A stretch of DNA of 27,630 nt from an uncultured Lachnospiraceae bacterium (GCA_910585995.1 CAJUGG010000011.1:1-27630); one strand, 5' to 3'; shown: positions 14,010 to 21,722, counted from the first letter of the stretch. A program made the numbers and translations. The notes: generated by a model not told the origin, from the sequence alone.

Positions 14010-16025
14010 ATGAAAGCATTAATTTTAAATTCCGGGATAGGCAGCCGTATGGGGGTGTTGACCTCGGAGCATCCGAAATGTATGACGGAGGTATCTAGTC
14101 AGGATACGATATTAAGCCGTCAGTTGCGCCAGATCGCGGAGGCGGGGATCGAAGAAGTGGTGATGACCACGGGATTATTTGACAGCGTGCTGGTAAACTA
14201 CTGCCGTAGTCTGGAACTGCCTCTTCATATCACATTTATCAAAAATCCTGTATACCAAAAGACCAATTATATTTATTCCATCTATTGTGCCAGAGAGCAT
14301 CTAAAAGGAGACGACGTTCTTCTGATGCATGGAGATCTGGTCTTTGAAAACAGTGTCCTGGATGCGGTCTTGGCCTGCGAGACCAGTTGCATGACTGTAA
14401 GCTCCACGCTTCCTCTGCCGGAAAAAGACTTTAAGGCAGTGATCCAGGAGGGACGGATCACCAAAGTGGGGATCGAATATTTTAACGATGCCATGGCGGC
14501 CCAGCCTCTGTATCAGTTAAAAAAAGAAGACTGGAATGTCTGGCTAAAAAAGATCATCGAATACTGTGAGGCGCAAAAAGTAACCTGCTATGCAGAACAT
14601 GCGTTCAATGAAGTGTCTGACCAGTGTAAGATCTATCCACTGGATGTTCGGGATGAGCTTTGCGCGGAGATTGATAATCCAGAGGATCTGGCTGTGGTGT
14701 CAGAAAAGATCCGGCGGGTGGGACAGCGTACTGTCTATATGTGTTTTTCCACGGATATGGTACACAGCGGACATATCGCCATCATCAAAAAAGCTGCCAG
14801 ACTAGGCAAATTAATCATAGGCGTGCTGTCCGATGAAGCTGTGATCAGCTATAAGCGGTTTCCGCTGTTGCCTTTTACCGAGCGAAAAGCATTGTTTGAA
14901 AATATTACAGGCGTCAGCAAAGTGGTGGAACAGACTACTTTAAGTTACCGGGAAAACCTGGAACGATACCGCCCGGATTATGTGGTGCATGGGGACGACT
15001 GGGTGAGCGGATTTCAAAAGCCTGTCCGTGAAGAGGTCTTGTCGGTGCTGTCCGCCTATGGTGGAAAACTGGTGGAATTTCCTTATGCCAATGATGAAAA
15101 ATATCAAAAATTAGAGAGCCGTGCAAGGGTGGATCTGTCTCTGCCTGACGTGCGAAGAGCCAGACTTCGCAAGGCGATTGAGATGAAAGGACTGGTGACT
15201 GCGATGGAAGCCCACAGCGGGATCACCGGGCTGATCGTGGAGAAGACCGTGTCTTATGAACAGGGAGAGGCCAGACAGTTTGACGCTATGTGGGTCAGTT
15301 CCTTGTGTGATTCCACAGCAAAAGGGAAGCCGGATATTGAGCTGGTGGATATGACTTCTCGTTTTCGTACCATTGATGATATTATGGAAGTGACCACCAA
15401 GCCGATTATCTTTGACGGAGATACCGGCGGGCTGACCGAGCATTTTGTCTATACAGTAAAATCGTTGGAGCGGATGGGAGTCTCGGCTGTGATTATTGAG
15501 GACAAGACCGGACTGAAAAAAAATTCGCTCTTTGGCACAGAGGTGGCACAGACCCAGGATTCCATTGAAAATTTCAGCGCTAAGATCACAGCGGGCAAGC
15601 GTGCACAGAAGACCAAAGAATTTATGATTATTGCCAGGATTGAGAGCCTGATCTTAGAGCAGGGGATGGAGGATGCCTTGGCGCGTGCGTCTGCCTATGT
15701 AGAAGCCGGGGCAGACGGCATTATGATTCACAGCCGGAAAAAAGATCCCAAAGAGATCTTTACTTTTATAGAACGTTTTCGTAAGACGGATGCCCTGACG
15801 CCTCTTGTGGTGGTGCCCACCTCTTTTAACCAGGTGACAGAAGAAGAATTTAAGGCGCGGGGAGTCAATGTGGTAATCTATGCCAATCAGCTGACGCGGA
15901 CTGGATTTCCGGCCATGCAAAAGGCGGCAAAGACGATCCTGACATATCACAGAGCCAAAGAGTGCGACGAGATGTGTATGCCCATTAAGGAGATTATCAA
16001 TCTGATCCCGGAGGAGAGTGAATAA
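14010..16025 (+). CDS. pepM: Trifunctional fusion: NTP transferase, cytidylyltransferase-like domain, phosphoenolpyruvate mutase
   Basis: 671 residues; AGGAGAG 6 nt before the ATG. Residues 1-230 are a MobA/LicC-like nucleotidyltransferase (LNSGIGSRMGVLTSEHPKCM; MHGDLVFE metal site). Residues 237-370 resemble cytidylyltransferases with H252SGH, PFTERKALFENI and YVVHGDDW. Residues 383-671 are PEP mutase, which converts PEP to phosphonopyruvate and forms the C-P bond; E497DKTGLKKNS is its signature and D442 aligns with the essential aspartate loop. The middle domain lacks the YTxGISST-type motif that I expect near 358-368 (here PYANDEKYQKLES), so it may be inactive. The N-terminal domain probably activates the phosphonate with CTP, as PntC does for 2-aminoethylphosphonate. 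It is the first gene of a tight three-gene operon. Confidence 0.92.
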   Translation: MKALILNSGIGSRMGVLTSEHPKCMTEVSSQDTILSRQLRQIAEAGIEEVVMTTGLFDSVLVNYCRSLELPLHITFIKNPVYQKTNYIYSIYCAREHLKGDDVLLMHGDLVFENSVLDAVLACETSCMTVSSTLPLPEKDFKAVIQEGRITKVGIEYFNDAMAAQPLYQLKKEDWNVWLKKIIEYCEAQKVTCYAEHAFNEVSDQCKIYPLDVRDELCAEIDNPEDLAVVSEKIRRVGQRTVYMCFSTDMVHSGHIAIIKKAARLGKLIIGVLSDEAVISYKRFPLLPFTERKALFENITGVSKVVEQTTLSYRENLERYRPDYVVHGDDWVSGFQKPVREEVLSVLSAYGGKLVEFPYANDEKYQKLESRARVDLSLPDVRRARLRKAIEMKGLVTAMEAHSGITGLIVEKTVSYEQGEARQFDAMWVSSLCDSTAKGKPDIELVDMTSRFRTIDDIMEVTTKPIIFDGDTGGLTEHFVYTVKSLERMGVSAVIIEDKTGLKKNSLFGTEVAQTQDSIENFSAKITAGKRAQKTKEFMIIARIESLILEQGMEDALARASAYVEAGADGIMIHSRKKDPKEIFTFIERFRKTDALTPLVVVPTSFNQVTEEEFKARGVNVVIYANQLTRTGFPAMQKAAKTILTYHRAKECDEMCMPIKEIINLIPEESE

Positions 16026-16026
16026 G

Positions 16027-17121
16027 ATGAATCAGAGAATAGAAGAGATCTTTCAAAAGGAAAAGCCCGCGTCTGTATTGTTGGTCTGTGGAGGCTCTTT
16101 CCACCGCCAGAAGATGTATCAGGATCTTTTGGAGACAGCCACAGCAGCAGGAGCCAGGCTTACTGAATTTTCCGAATTTGAACCCAATCCCAAGTATGAG
16201 TCGGTGGTACAGGGGGTGGAGACCTTCCTTGCCAAACAGTGTGATTTTATCGTGGCAGCCGGGGGCGGGAGCGCGATGGATGTGGCAAAATGTATCAAAT
16301 TATTCTGGAATATGGACCGAGGGCAGAACTATCTGACACAAAAGATTGTGGAAAATAATGTTAAAATTTTGGCAATCCCTACGACCGCAGGAACCGGAAG
16401 TGAGGCAACCCGATTTGCCGTGATCTATGAAAAAGGAGAGAAGCAGTCGGTGAGTCATCCAAGCTGTGTGCCGCAGTATGTGATCTTAGAACCTGAATTG
16501 TTAGTGTCGCTTCCAGAGTATCAGAGGAAAGCGACAATGCTGGATGCACTGTGCCATGCCATAGAATCCTACTGGTCTGTCAACTCTACAAATGAGAGCA
16601 AAGAGTACGCAAAGGAGGCGATCCAGGAGATTTTTAAGTATCAAGATTCATATCTGCATAATGAAAAAGAGGGAAATGACAAGATGCTGCATGCGGCATG
16701 TACCGCGGGTCGAGCGATCAATGTCACGCAGACGACTGCAGGGCATGCGATGTGTTATAAGCTGACCAGTCTCTATGGCCTGGCTCATGGGCATGCAGCA
16801 GCGCTTTGCGTGGAAGTGCTCTGGCCGTATATGACGGCACATCAGGAGGACTGTGTGGACGTTAGAGGGAGCAGCTATCTTAAGGAGATGTTTCAGGAAC
16901 TTGCTAAGATTATGGGATGTAAAAAGACAGAGGAAGCGATTCGGCGCTATCAGGAATTATTAAAAAAGCTTGCACTGCCCAATCCTGTATTAAAAGAGGA
17001 AGAGGATTTACAGATCCTGAAGACTTCTGTCAATCCGGTGCGCCTGAAAAATAATCCAGTGCGGCTGTCAGAGGAGATATTGGAAGGGCTTTATAGAGAG
17101 ATTTTAAATGAAAAGAACTAA
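16027..17121 (+). CDS. Iron-containing alcohol dehydrogenase, probable phosphonoacetaldehyde reductase
   Basis: I place the start at the ATG 16027 (364 residues, 1 nt after the pepM stop, GGAGGAGAG upstream); a GTG at 16018 is possible. It belongs to group III Fe-ADH: the nucleotide motif AAGGGSAMDVAK, the TTAGTGSEAT loop, and metal ligands D173, H177 (MLDALCHAIES), H240 (AGHAMCYKL) and H254 (LAHGHAAAL). Placed between PEP mutase and phosphonopyruvate decarboxylase, it most likely reduces phosphonoacetaldehyde to 2-hydroxyethylphosphonate, as PhpC-type enzymes do in known phosphonate pathways. The family assignment is seen in the sequence; the substrate is inferred from context. Confidence 0.9.
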   Translation: MNQRIEEIFQKEKPASVLLVCGGSFHRQKMYQDLLETATAAGARLTEFSEFEPNPKYESVVQGVETFLAKQCDFIVAAGGGSAMDVAKCIKLFWNMDRGQNYLTQKIVENNVKILAIPTTAGTGSEATRFAVIYEKGEKQSVSHPSCVPQYVILEPELLVSLPEYQRKATMLDALCHAIESYWSVNSTNESKEYAKEAIQEIFKYQDSYLHNEKEGNDKMLHAACTAGRAINVTQTTAGHAMCYKLTSLYGLAHGHAAALCVEVLWPYMTAHQEDCVDVRGSSYLKEMFQELAKIMGCKKTEEAIRRYQELLKKLALPNPVLKEEEDLQILKTSVNPVRLKNNPVRLSEEILEGLYREILNEKN

Positions 17122-17136
17122 GTGAGGAAAGAGACG

Positions 17137-18258
17137 ATGGATGTAAGAGATTTTGTGGAGATTATTGGAGCGGATTATTATACAGGCGTGCCGGACTCGC
17201 AGCTGAAGGCACTTTGTAATTATCTGATGAATCGGTACGGACTGGATGCCAAACATCATGTGATCGGGGCAAATGAAGGAAATTGTACTGCATTGGCGGC
17301 GGGGTATCATCTGGCTACCGGGAAGATACCAGTGGTGTATATGCAAAATTCCGGTGAGGGAAATGTGATCAATCCGGTGGCTTCTCTGCTAAATGATCAG
17401 GTGTATGCAATACCTGTGATCTTTGTGGTGGGCTGGAGAGGAGAGCCGGGAGTACATGATGAGCCGCAGCATATCTACCAGGGGGAAGTGACAGTGCAGC
17501 TTCTGGAGGACATGGGGATCAGAACGTTTGTTCTGGGAAGAGAGACTTCCAGGGGAGAACTGGCTTCTGTGATGAAATCCTACCGCGAGGTGCTTGCAGA
17601 GGGGAAGAGCGTGGCTTTTGTAGTCCGTAAGGGTGCGCTGACGTATGGGGAGAAAATAACCTATAACAATCAATATACTATGATTCGGGAGGAGATTATC
17701 CGGCATATTGTGCAGGCAGCGGGGGAGGATCCGATTGTGTCTACGACCGGGAAGGCCAGCAGGGAGCTGTTTGAGATCCGGGAGGCCAATGGACAGGGAC
17801 ATCAGTATGACTTTCTGACCGTTGGATCGATGGGACATAGTTCTTCGATTGCTCTGGGAATTGCGGCGCAGAAGCCGGATACCAGAATCTGGTGTGTGGA
17901 TGGAGATGGTGCGGTGTTGATGCATATGGGGGCAATGGCTGTGGTTGGCGTGCAAAAACCAAAAAATCTGATTCATGTGGTGATTAATAATGGAGCGCAT
18001 GAGACCGTGGGAGGGATGGCGACGGCGGCGGCAAAAATAGACCTGTCAGAGGTGGCTAAGGCCTGCGGGTATCCGTATGCGGTGCGGGTGGAGAATTTGG
18101 AGGAGTTGGACGAAGAACTTAGTGCAGCCAAAGCAAGAGGGGAGCTGAGTATGATTGAGGTGAGCTGCTCGATTGGGGCGAGGGAGGACCTGGGGAGACC
18201 TACGACGACGGCGAGGGAGAATAAGGAGAGGTTTATGGAGTATTTGGGAGTGAGATAG
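17137..18258 (+). CDS. ppd: Phosphonopyruvate decarboxylase
   Basis: The ATG at 17137 (373 residues) follows GAGGAAAG at 5-8 nt; the GTG at 17122 overlaps that site. It is a ThDP enzyme with the pyrimidine domain first (DYYTGVPDSQLKALCNYL; the catalytic glutamate E47 in GANEGNCTALAAGYH) and the pyrophosphate domain later (D255GDGAVLMHMGA ... VVINNGAHETVGG, the GDG-NN motif). DEPQHIYQG and GDGAVLMHMGAMA are characteristic of Ppd rather than sulfopyruvate decarboxylase. It makes C-P formation irreversible by converting phosphonopyruvate to phosphonoacetaldehyde and CO2. It lies 15 nt after the dehydrogenase gene and is the last gene of the operon; a large palindrome starts 12 nt after its stop. 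Confidence 0.95.
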   Translation: MDVRDFVEIIGADYYTGVPDSQLKALCNYLMNRYGLDAKHHVIGANEGNCTALAAGYHLATGKIPVVYMQNSGEGNVINPVASLLNDQVYAIPVIFVVGWRGEPGVHDEPQHIYQGEVTVQLLEDMGIRTFVLGRETSRGELASVMKSYREVLAEGKSVAFVVRKGALTYGEKITYNNQYTMIREEIIRHIVQAAGEDPIVSTTGKASRELFEIREANGQGHQYDFLTVGSMGHSSSIALGIAAQKPDTRIWCVDGDGAVLMHMGAMAVVGVQKPKNLIHVVINNGAHETVGGMATAAAKIDLSEVAKACGYPYAVRVENLEELDEELSAAKARGELSMIEVSCSIGAREDLGRPTTTARENKERFMEYLGVR

Positions 18259-18269
18259 GAGGGGGCGAC

Positions 18270-18491
18270 GGGACAGCCGACAAAGGGGCTGCCATAGCCG
18301 GGGGCTTTCGGGTCTTAGAAATGTCTGCATAGAGTGTATCGGACAGTCTGCACCATTTGTATGCTCCAATCGGACACTTAGGTGTCCGCCTGGCTCATAC
18401 AAATGGCACAGACTGTCCGCTCCAATCTACACAGCACTATTTCTAAGACCCAAAAGCCCCCGGCTATGGCAGCCCCTTTGTCGGCTGTCCC
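18270..18491. repeat. 222-nt near-perfect palindrome (giant hairpin)
   Basis: The outer arms 18270-18308 and 18453-18491 are perfectly complementary over 39 bp. After one mismatch, 18310-18322 pairs with 18439-18451 (13 bp). A less paired zone follows (GTGTA 18334-18338 with TACAC 18428-18432), then CGGACAGTCTG/CAGACTGTCCG (18340-18350/18409-18419), CCATTTGTATG/CATACAAATGG (18353-18363/18396-18406), and a tip of CGGACAC-TTAG-GTGTCCG (18371-18388). GCTCCAAT occurs in both bulged zones (18363 and 18419). No ORF, no T-run, no transposase. It could be a non-autonomous mobile repeat, a processed dsRNA or a 3'-end structure. Confidence 0.9.
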
Positions 18492-18492
18492 T

Positions 18493-18519
18493 GGGGTTGG
18501 GGGAGGGAGGGGTAGTGGG
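18493..18519 (+). other. Strong G-quadruplex motif
   Basis: Five G-runs (18493-18496, 18499-18503, 18505-18507, 18509-18512, 18517-18519) with loops of 1-4 nt start 1 nt after the palindrome. It is the most G-rich stretch of the window; 18259-18666 otherwise holds no gene. Confidence 0.6.
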
Positions 18520-18558
18520 CGGAAAGTAATGTGATAATGGGGAAAGTGTAATATATAG

Positions 18559-18587
18559 TTGACTTTTTGAATTTTATATGGTATATT
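18559..18587 (+). promoter_or_regulatory. Promoter of the XRE regulator gene
   Basis: TTGACT (18559-18564), 17 nt, TATATT (18582-18587). An approximately 75-nt purine-rich leader follows before the start codon. Confidence 0.75.
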
Positions 18588-18666
18588 GGAGGCAGATGAA
18601 GGGAAGGTGGGATGGAGGTGATGGTTGGGTAGGGATGGGGGACTGATGAGAATAGGAGGGATGATA

Positions 18667-18879
18667 TTGAAGAATTTGAAGATGAAGGCGGCTCGTGCGG
18701 GGATGGATTTGTCGCAGGGGGAGCTGGCGGAACTGGTGGGTGTGACGAGGCAGACGATTGGGATGATTGAGGCGGGGAAGTTTAATCCTTCTTTGCGGCT
18801 TTGTTTGGAGATCTGCAGGGCGTTGCATAAGACTTTGGATGATATTTTTTGGGAGGAGAATGGTGATGAAATTATTTAA
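18667..18879 (+). CDS. XRE-family transcriptional regulator (small HTH)
   Basis: The likely start is the TTG at 18667: AGGAGG (18654-18659) is 7 nt upstream, whereas the ATG at 18661 abuts it, and the resulting MKNLKMKAARAGMDLSQ fits the usual N-terminus of this family. The 70 residues contain one helix-turn-helix (LSQGELAELVGVTRQTIGMI) and the EAGKFNPSLRLCLEICRALHKTLDDIFW signature of the stand-alone XRE group paired with small membrane proteins. It overlaps the next gene by 14 bp. Codon choice is unusually G-rich compared with the hsd region. It probably autoregulates; target genes are unknown. Confidence 0.9.
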   Translation: MKNLKMKAARAGMDLSQGELAELVGVTRQTIGMIEAGKFNPSLRLCLEICRALHKTLDDIFWEENGDEII

Positions 18880-19351
18880 TTGGAAGAAAGTGGTGGATGA
18901 GAGGGAGCAGATGGAGATGTTCCGGGTGGAGCATTATGTGTGCTGGCTGGCGTTTTGGACGTTGTTGATTGCTATTTTTTGGCAGATAATTTATATGAGG
19001 GCTTCTTTTTTACAGGTGGCTGGGGAATGGATTGTGTTTATGATAATGGCGTTTGGGATTGTGATTGGGGATCTGAAGGGGGGACATTATGAATATTACA
19101 GTCGTCCGGGATGGAAGAGTTATCTGCTTTATTCGTTTGTGGCAGCGATTGTAGCAATGGGCATTGTTGCTCTGAAGGGGATGAAGGAGGGGTATTACCA
19201 GAGTTTTTCGGATGCGGTAGCGCCGATTTTGATACTTGGGGGGAATACGTTTGTGATTACGTTGGTGGTGCTGGCAGCGGCGGGGTCGTTTGTAAAATGT
19301 CGCCGGAAAAAGCTGGAGTCAGAATATGAAGAGGAGGATGGGGAGGAATAA
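18866..19351 (+). CDS. Four-TM membrane protein, XRE-linked DUF6773-like
   Basis: The ATG at 18866 follows GGGAGGAG at 7 nt; 161 residues. MKLFNWKKVVDEREQMEMFRVEHY is followed by four hydrophobic helices (about 25-43, 50-67, 85-102 and 118-140) and a charged cytoplasmic tail (KCRRKKLESEYEEEDGEE). A protein of this layout commonly overlaps a small XRE gene in Firmicutes and I recall it as DUF6773. The pairing suggests that it senses or sequesters the regulator at the membrane, which is inference. Confidence 0.75.
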   Translation: MKLFNWKKVVDEREQMEMFRVEHYVCWLAFWTLLIAIFWQIIYMRASFLQVAGEWIVFMIMAFGIVIGDLKGGHYEYYSRPGWKSYLLYSFVAAIVAMGIVALKGMKEGYYQSFSDAVAPILILGGNTFVITLVVLAAAGSFVKCRRKKLESEYEEEDGEE

Positions 19352-19373
19352 TAATTAATTTTTGTTTTACCCC

Positions 19374-19402
19374 TTTACAAAAGAACGTTTGTTCTGTATA
19401 AT
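19374..19402 (+). promoter_or_regulatory. Promoter of the radical SAM / TIGR03915 operon
   Basis: TTTACA (19374-19379), 17 nt, TATAAT (19397-19402). The whole spacer is occupied by a LexA-type box, so repressor binding would exclude RNA polymerase. Confidence 0.85.
19383..19394. promoter_or_regulatory. LexA (SOS) box 1, GAACGTTTGTTC
   Basis: It fits the Gram-positive SOS consensus GAAC-n4-GTTC exactly and lies between the -35 and -10 boxes. It is also the left arm of a larger inverted repeat whose right arm is box 2. Confidence 0.8.
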
Positions 19403-19408
19403 AGTACA

Positions 19409-19420
19409 GAACAAACGTTT
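19409..19420. promoter_or_regulatory. LexA (SOS) box 2, GAACAAACGTTT
   Basis: One mismatch from GAAC-n4-GTTC and the mirror image of box 1; it lies just downstream of the -10. Two boxes around one promoter suggest tight repression. Confidence 0.65.
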
Positions 19421-19437
19421 TGTCTTGGGGGAATAGA

Positions 19438-20745
19438 ATGAGAGATCGTGTGGAATGTAAGATGGATCTTCAGGAGAAGTTAGCGATCCTGGCGGATGCG
19501 GCAAAGTATGATGTGGCTTGTACGTCGAGTGGGGTGGACCGGCAGAATGGGAAGAGCGGGATGGGGAACTGTATTGCTCCGGGGATTTGTCATAGTTTTA
19601 GTTCGGATGGGAGATGTATCTCGCTTTTGAAGATTTTATTTACCAATGAGTGTATCTTTGATTGCAGATATTGCATCAACCGCCGCAGCAATGATGTGCC
19701 GAGGGCTTCTTTTACGCCGCAGGAGGTCTGTGATCTGGTGGTGGAGTTTTACAGGCGTAATTATATCGAAGGATTATTTTTGAGTTCCGGGATCTTGAAG
19801 AGTCCGGATGTGACGATGGATCTTTTGTATCAGACGTTGTATAAGCTTCGCAGGGAGTATCAGTTTCGGGGATATATCCATGTGAAGGCTATACCGGGGG
19901 CAGATCCGGAGTTGATTGAGAGGGTGGGGTATCTGGCAGATCGTATGAGTGTGAATCTGGAGCTTCCCACAGCAGAAGGGCTTAGGGTGTTGGCGCCGCA
20001 GAAGAAGAGGGATAAGATGCTGGCGCCGATTCAGCAGTTACAGCGTGCACGTACACAGAATAAGAATGAAGTGGCTCTGTACCGTCATGCACCAAAGTTT
20101 GTCCCGGCTGGACAGTCGACGCAGATGATTATTGGCGCAACCGGAGAGAGTGACTGGCAGATTATGAAAGTGGCAGAGCATATGTATCAAAAGTATGAGA
20201 TGAAGCGGGTGTTTTATTCGGCATTTTTAAGGGTCAATGAGGACAATCTGCTGCCTGTGCTGCCTGGAGGGCCGCCGCTTCTGCGGGAGCATCGGCTCTA
20301 TCAGGCGGACTGGCTGCTTCGATATTATGGATTTGGGACGGATGAATTATTATCTGAGGACAAGCCTGACTTTAATCTGCTGTTAGATCCTAAGTGTGAT
20401 TGGGCGCTTCGGCATCTGGAGCAGTTTCCGGTGGAGGTGATGCATGCGGACTATTATACGCTTTTGCGGGTGCCGGGGATCGGGTATCGCTCAGCCGGAC
20501 GGATTGTAAAGGCCAGGAAGCTTGGCATGCTTACTTATGAGAATTTAAAAAAGATGGGTGTGGTACTGAAGCGGGCGATCTATTTTATTACCTGCGACGG
20601 GAAGCAGATGTATCCGGTAAAGCTTCAGGAGGATTATATTCTGCGGAATCTGCTGGATGGAAAGGAGAAGCTGTCTCAGGGGACGAAGAGAGAACCTGTC
20701 TATGAACAGCTGACGTTGTTTGATGATCCGCGTTTTTCAGTGTGA
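19438..20745 (+). CDS. Putative DNA modification/repair radical SAM protein (TIGR03916 type)
   Basis: The ATG at 19438 follows GGGGGA at about 6 nt; the TTG at 19420 lies inside the second LexA box. 435 residues. The [4Fe-4S]/SAM motif is C72-x3-C76-x2-C79 (CIFDCRYC), preceded by a conserved cysteine-bearing N-terminus (YDVACTSSG, GNCIAPGICHSF). A helix-hairpin-helix (LLRVPGIGYRSAGRIVKARKLG, about residues 342-362) in the C-terminal third suggests DNA contact. The family is nearly always encoded with TIGR03914/TIGR03915 proteins, as here, and has no proven reaction. The LexA boxes support a role in DNA damage. Confidence 0.92.
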   Translation: MRDRVECKMDLQEKLAILADAAKYDVACTSSGVDRQNGKSGMGNCIAPGICHSFSSDGRCISLLKILFTNECIFDCRYCINRRSNDVPRASFTPQEVCDLVVEFYRRNYIEGLFLSSGILKSPDVTMDLLYQTLYKLRREYQFRGYIHVKAIPGADPELIERVGYLADRMSVNLELPTAEGLRVLAPQKKRDKMLAPIQQLQRARTQNKNEVALYRHAPKFVPAGQSTQMIIGATGESDWQIMKVAEHMYQKYEMKRVFYSAFLRVNEDNLLPVLPGGPPLLREHRLYQADWLLRYYGFGTDELLSEDKPDFNLLLDPKCDWALRHLEQFPVEVMHADYYTLLRVPGIGYRSAGRIVKARKLGMLTYENLKKMGVVLKRAIYFITCDGKQMYPVKLQEDYILRNLLDGKEKLSQGTKREPVYEQLTLFDDPRFSV

Positions 20746-21487
20746 GGATACTTTGACCGGGATGATGACCGGGGTGTATGATGCCTGGGGCAGCAGGCTG
20801 GGGCATGAGAACGTAAGGCTTCAGATTGCACAGGATCAGGATATGGAGTTGTTCTGTGAGTATGTGCAGGTGGTGCCGGATCTTGATAAGGCAGAGAAAG
20901 TGCTTCGGACTGTGCGAAAGCGCCTAGGAGAAGAGGCATATGAGATGATTGCCTATGCAGCTTCTTACCCGGATGAGAGGAAGGCGGATGCGATCTATCG
21001 GATGATTGTACTAGGACTTCATCTTCCGGCGGGCAGGCAGATCAGCGGGATGTTGACACACCCAGATGTACGTCTGGTGTTTGAACTGAAGCGTAAGGCA
21101 TGGCATATTACGCACCGGTATCTGGGGTTTGTACGGTTTCGGGAGCTTTTGAACCGGGTGCTGTTCTCTGAGATTGAGGCAGAAGCAGATATTTTGGCGT
21201 TGATTGCGCCCCATTTTGCAGACAGACTTCCTATGGAAAACTGGATGATCTATGACAGGAAGAGACAGAAAGCGGCTGTGCATGTAAAAGAAAAGGGATT
21301 TTTGATCGTAGAGGAAGTAAAGGCGCAGGAATTTACAGAAGCACTTGACTCTGAAAAAGAGGCGCAGTTTACGGCTCTTTGGAAGACTTTTCATCAGGCG
21401 ATCGGTATCAAAGAGCGCGCGAATGACCGGCTTCAGATGTCGTTTCTTCCTAAGAAATACAGGCAGTTTATGAATGAGTTTTCCTAG
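20723..21487 (+). CDS. TIGR03915-type DNA metabolism protein (DUF4130)
   Basis: The ATG at 20723 overlaps the radical SAM gene by 23 bp; no own ribosome binding site is obvious, so translation is probably coupled. 254 residues. It begins MIRVFQCEDTLTGMMTGVYDAW and ends in the family pattern ENWMIYDRKRQKAAVHVKEKGF ... QFTALWKTFHQAIGIKERAN ... FLPKKYRQFMNEF. In some proteobacteria the equivalent domain is fused to a uracil-DNA-glycosylase domain, which with the SOS promoter points to base repair. No UDG catalytic motif is present in this stand-alone form. Confidence 0.9.
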   Translation: MIRVFQCEDTLTGMMTGVYDAWGSRLGHENVRLQIAQDQDMELFCEYVQVVPDLDKAEKVLRTVRKRLGEEAYEMIAYAASYPDERKADAIYRMIVLGLHLPAGRQISGMLTHPDVRLVFELKRKAWHITHRYLGFVRFRELLNRVLFSEIEAEADILALIAPHFADRLPMENWMIYDRKRQKAAVHVKEKGFLIVEEVKAQEFTEALDSEKEAQFTALWKTFHQAIGIKERANDRLQMSFLPKKYRQFMNEFS

Positions 21488-21694
21488 GAAAAAACAGATG
21501 CCTAATTCTGCAATTTTTGTAAAAAATGTAAAAAAATCCAAAGATTCTAAGGCCTTTTGGCTGAATAGGATGTGAAGAAAAAATGACAGATTATTTGGGA
21601 GTATCGGCTTATTTTATAAAAAATAAAGGGGTAAATTTGTGAAAAATTATGCAATTTACACAGAATAAAAGCTTTCAAATCTCCGATATAAAAT
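21488..21694. other. AT-rich non-coding spacer before the HPr-like gene
   Basis: No gene is supported. GTAAATT (21631-21637) and AATTTAC (21653-21659) form an inverted repeat of unknown meaning about 60 bp upstream of the next promoter. Confidence 0.5.
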
Positions 21695-21722
21695 TTGACA
21701 AGAAAGGAAAGATGAGTATAAT
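21695..21722 (+). promoter_or_regulatory. Promoter of the HPr-like gene
   Basis: TTGACA (21695-21700), 16 nt, TATAAT (21717-21722): perfect hexamers, followed by a 75-nt leader and a GGAGG ribosome binding site. Confidence 0.9.

Noticed and set aside
13693..14019. Minus-strand ORF across the pepM leader
   Set aside because: It has no ribosome binding site and overlaps the start of the DUF218 gene; the region is better explained by a promoter and structured leader on the plus strand.
15111..15443. Antisense ORFs in the PEP mutase domain
   Set aside because: The sense frame carries conserved PEP mutase residues throughout; the antisense products are His/Arg-rich shadows.
18270..18491. Palindrome as an intrinsic terminator, CRISPR array or retron RNA
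   Set aside because: There is no T-run on either strand, no repeat-spacer periodicity, and no reverse transcriptase gene nearby.
21638..21655. Possible Rex operator (TTGTGAA-n4-TATGCAA)
   Set aside because: It matches only about 10 of 14 fixed positions of the Rex consensus, with the right half poor.
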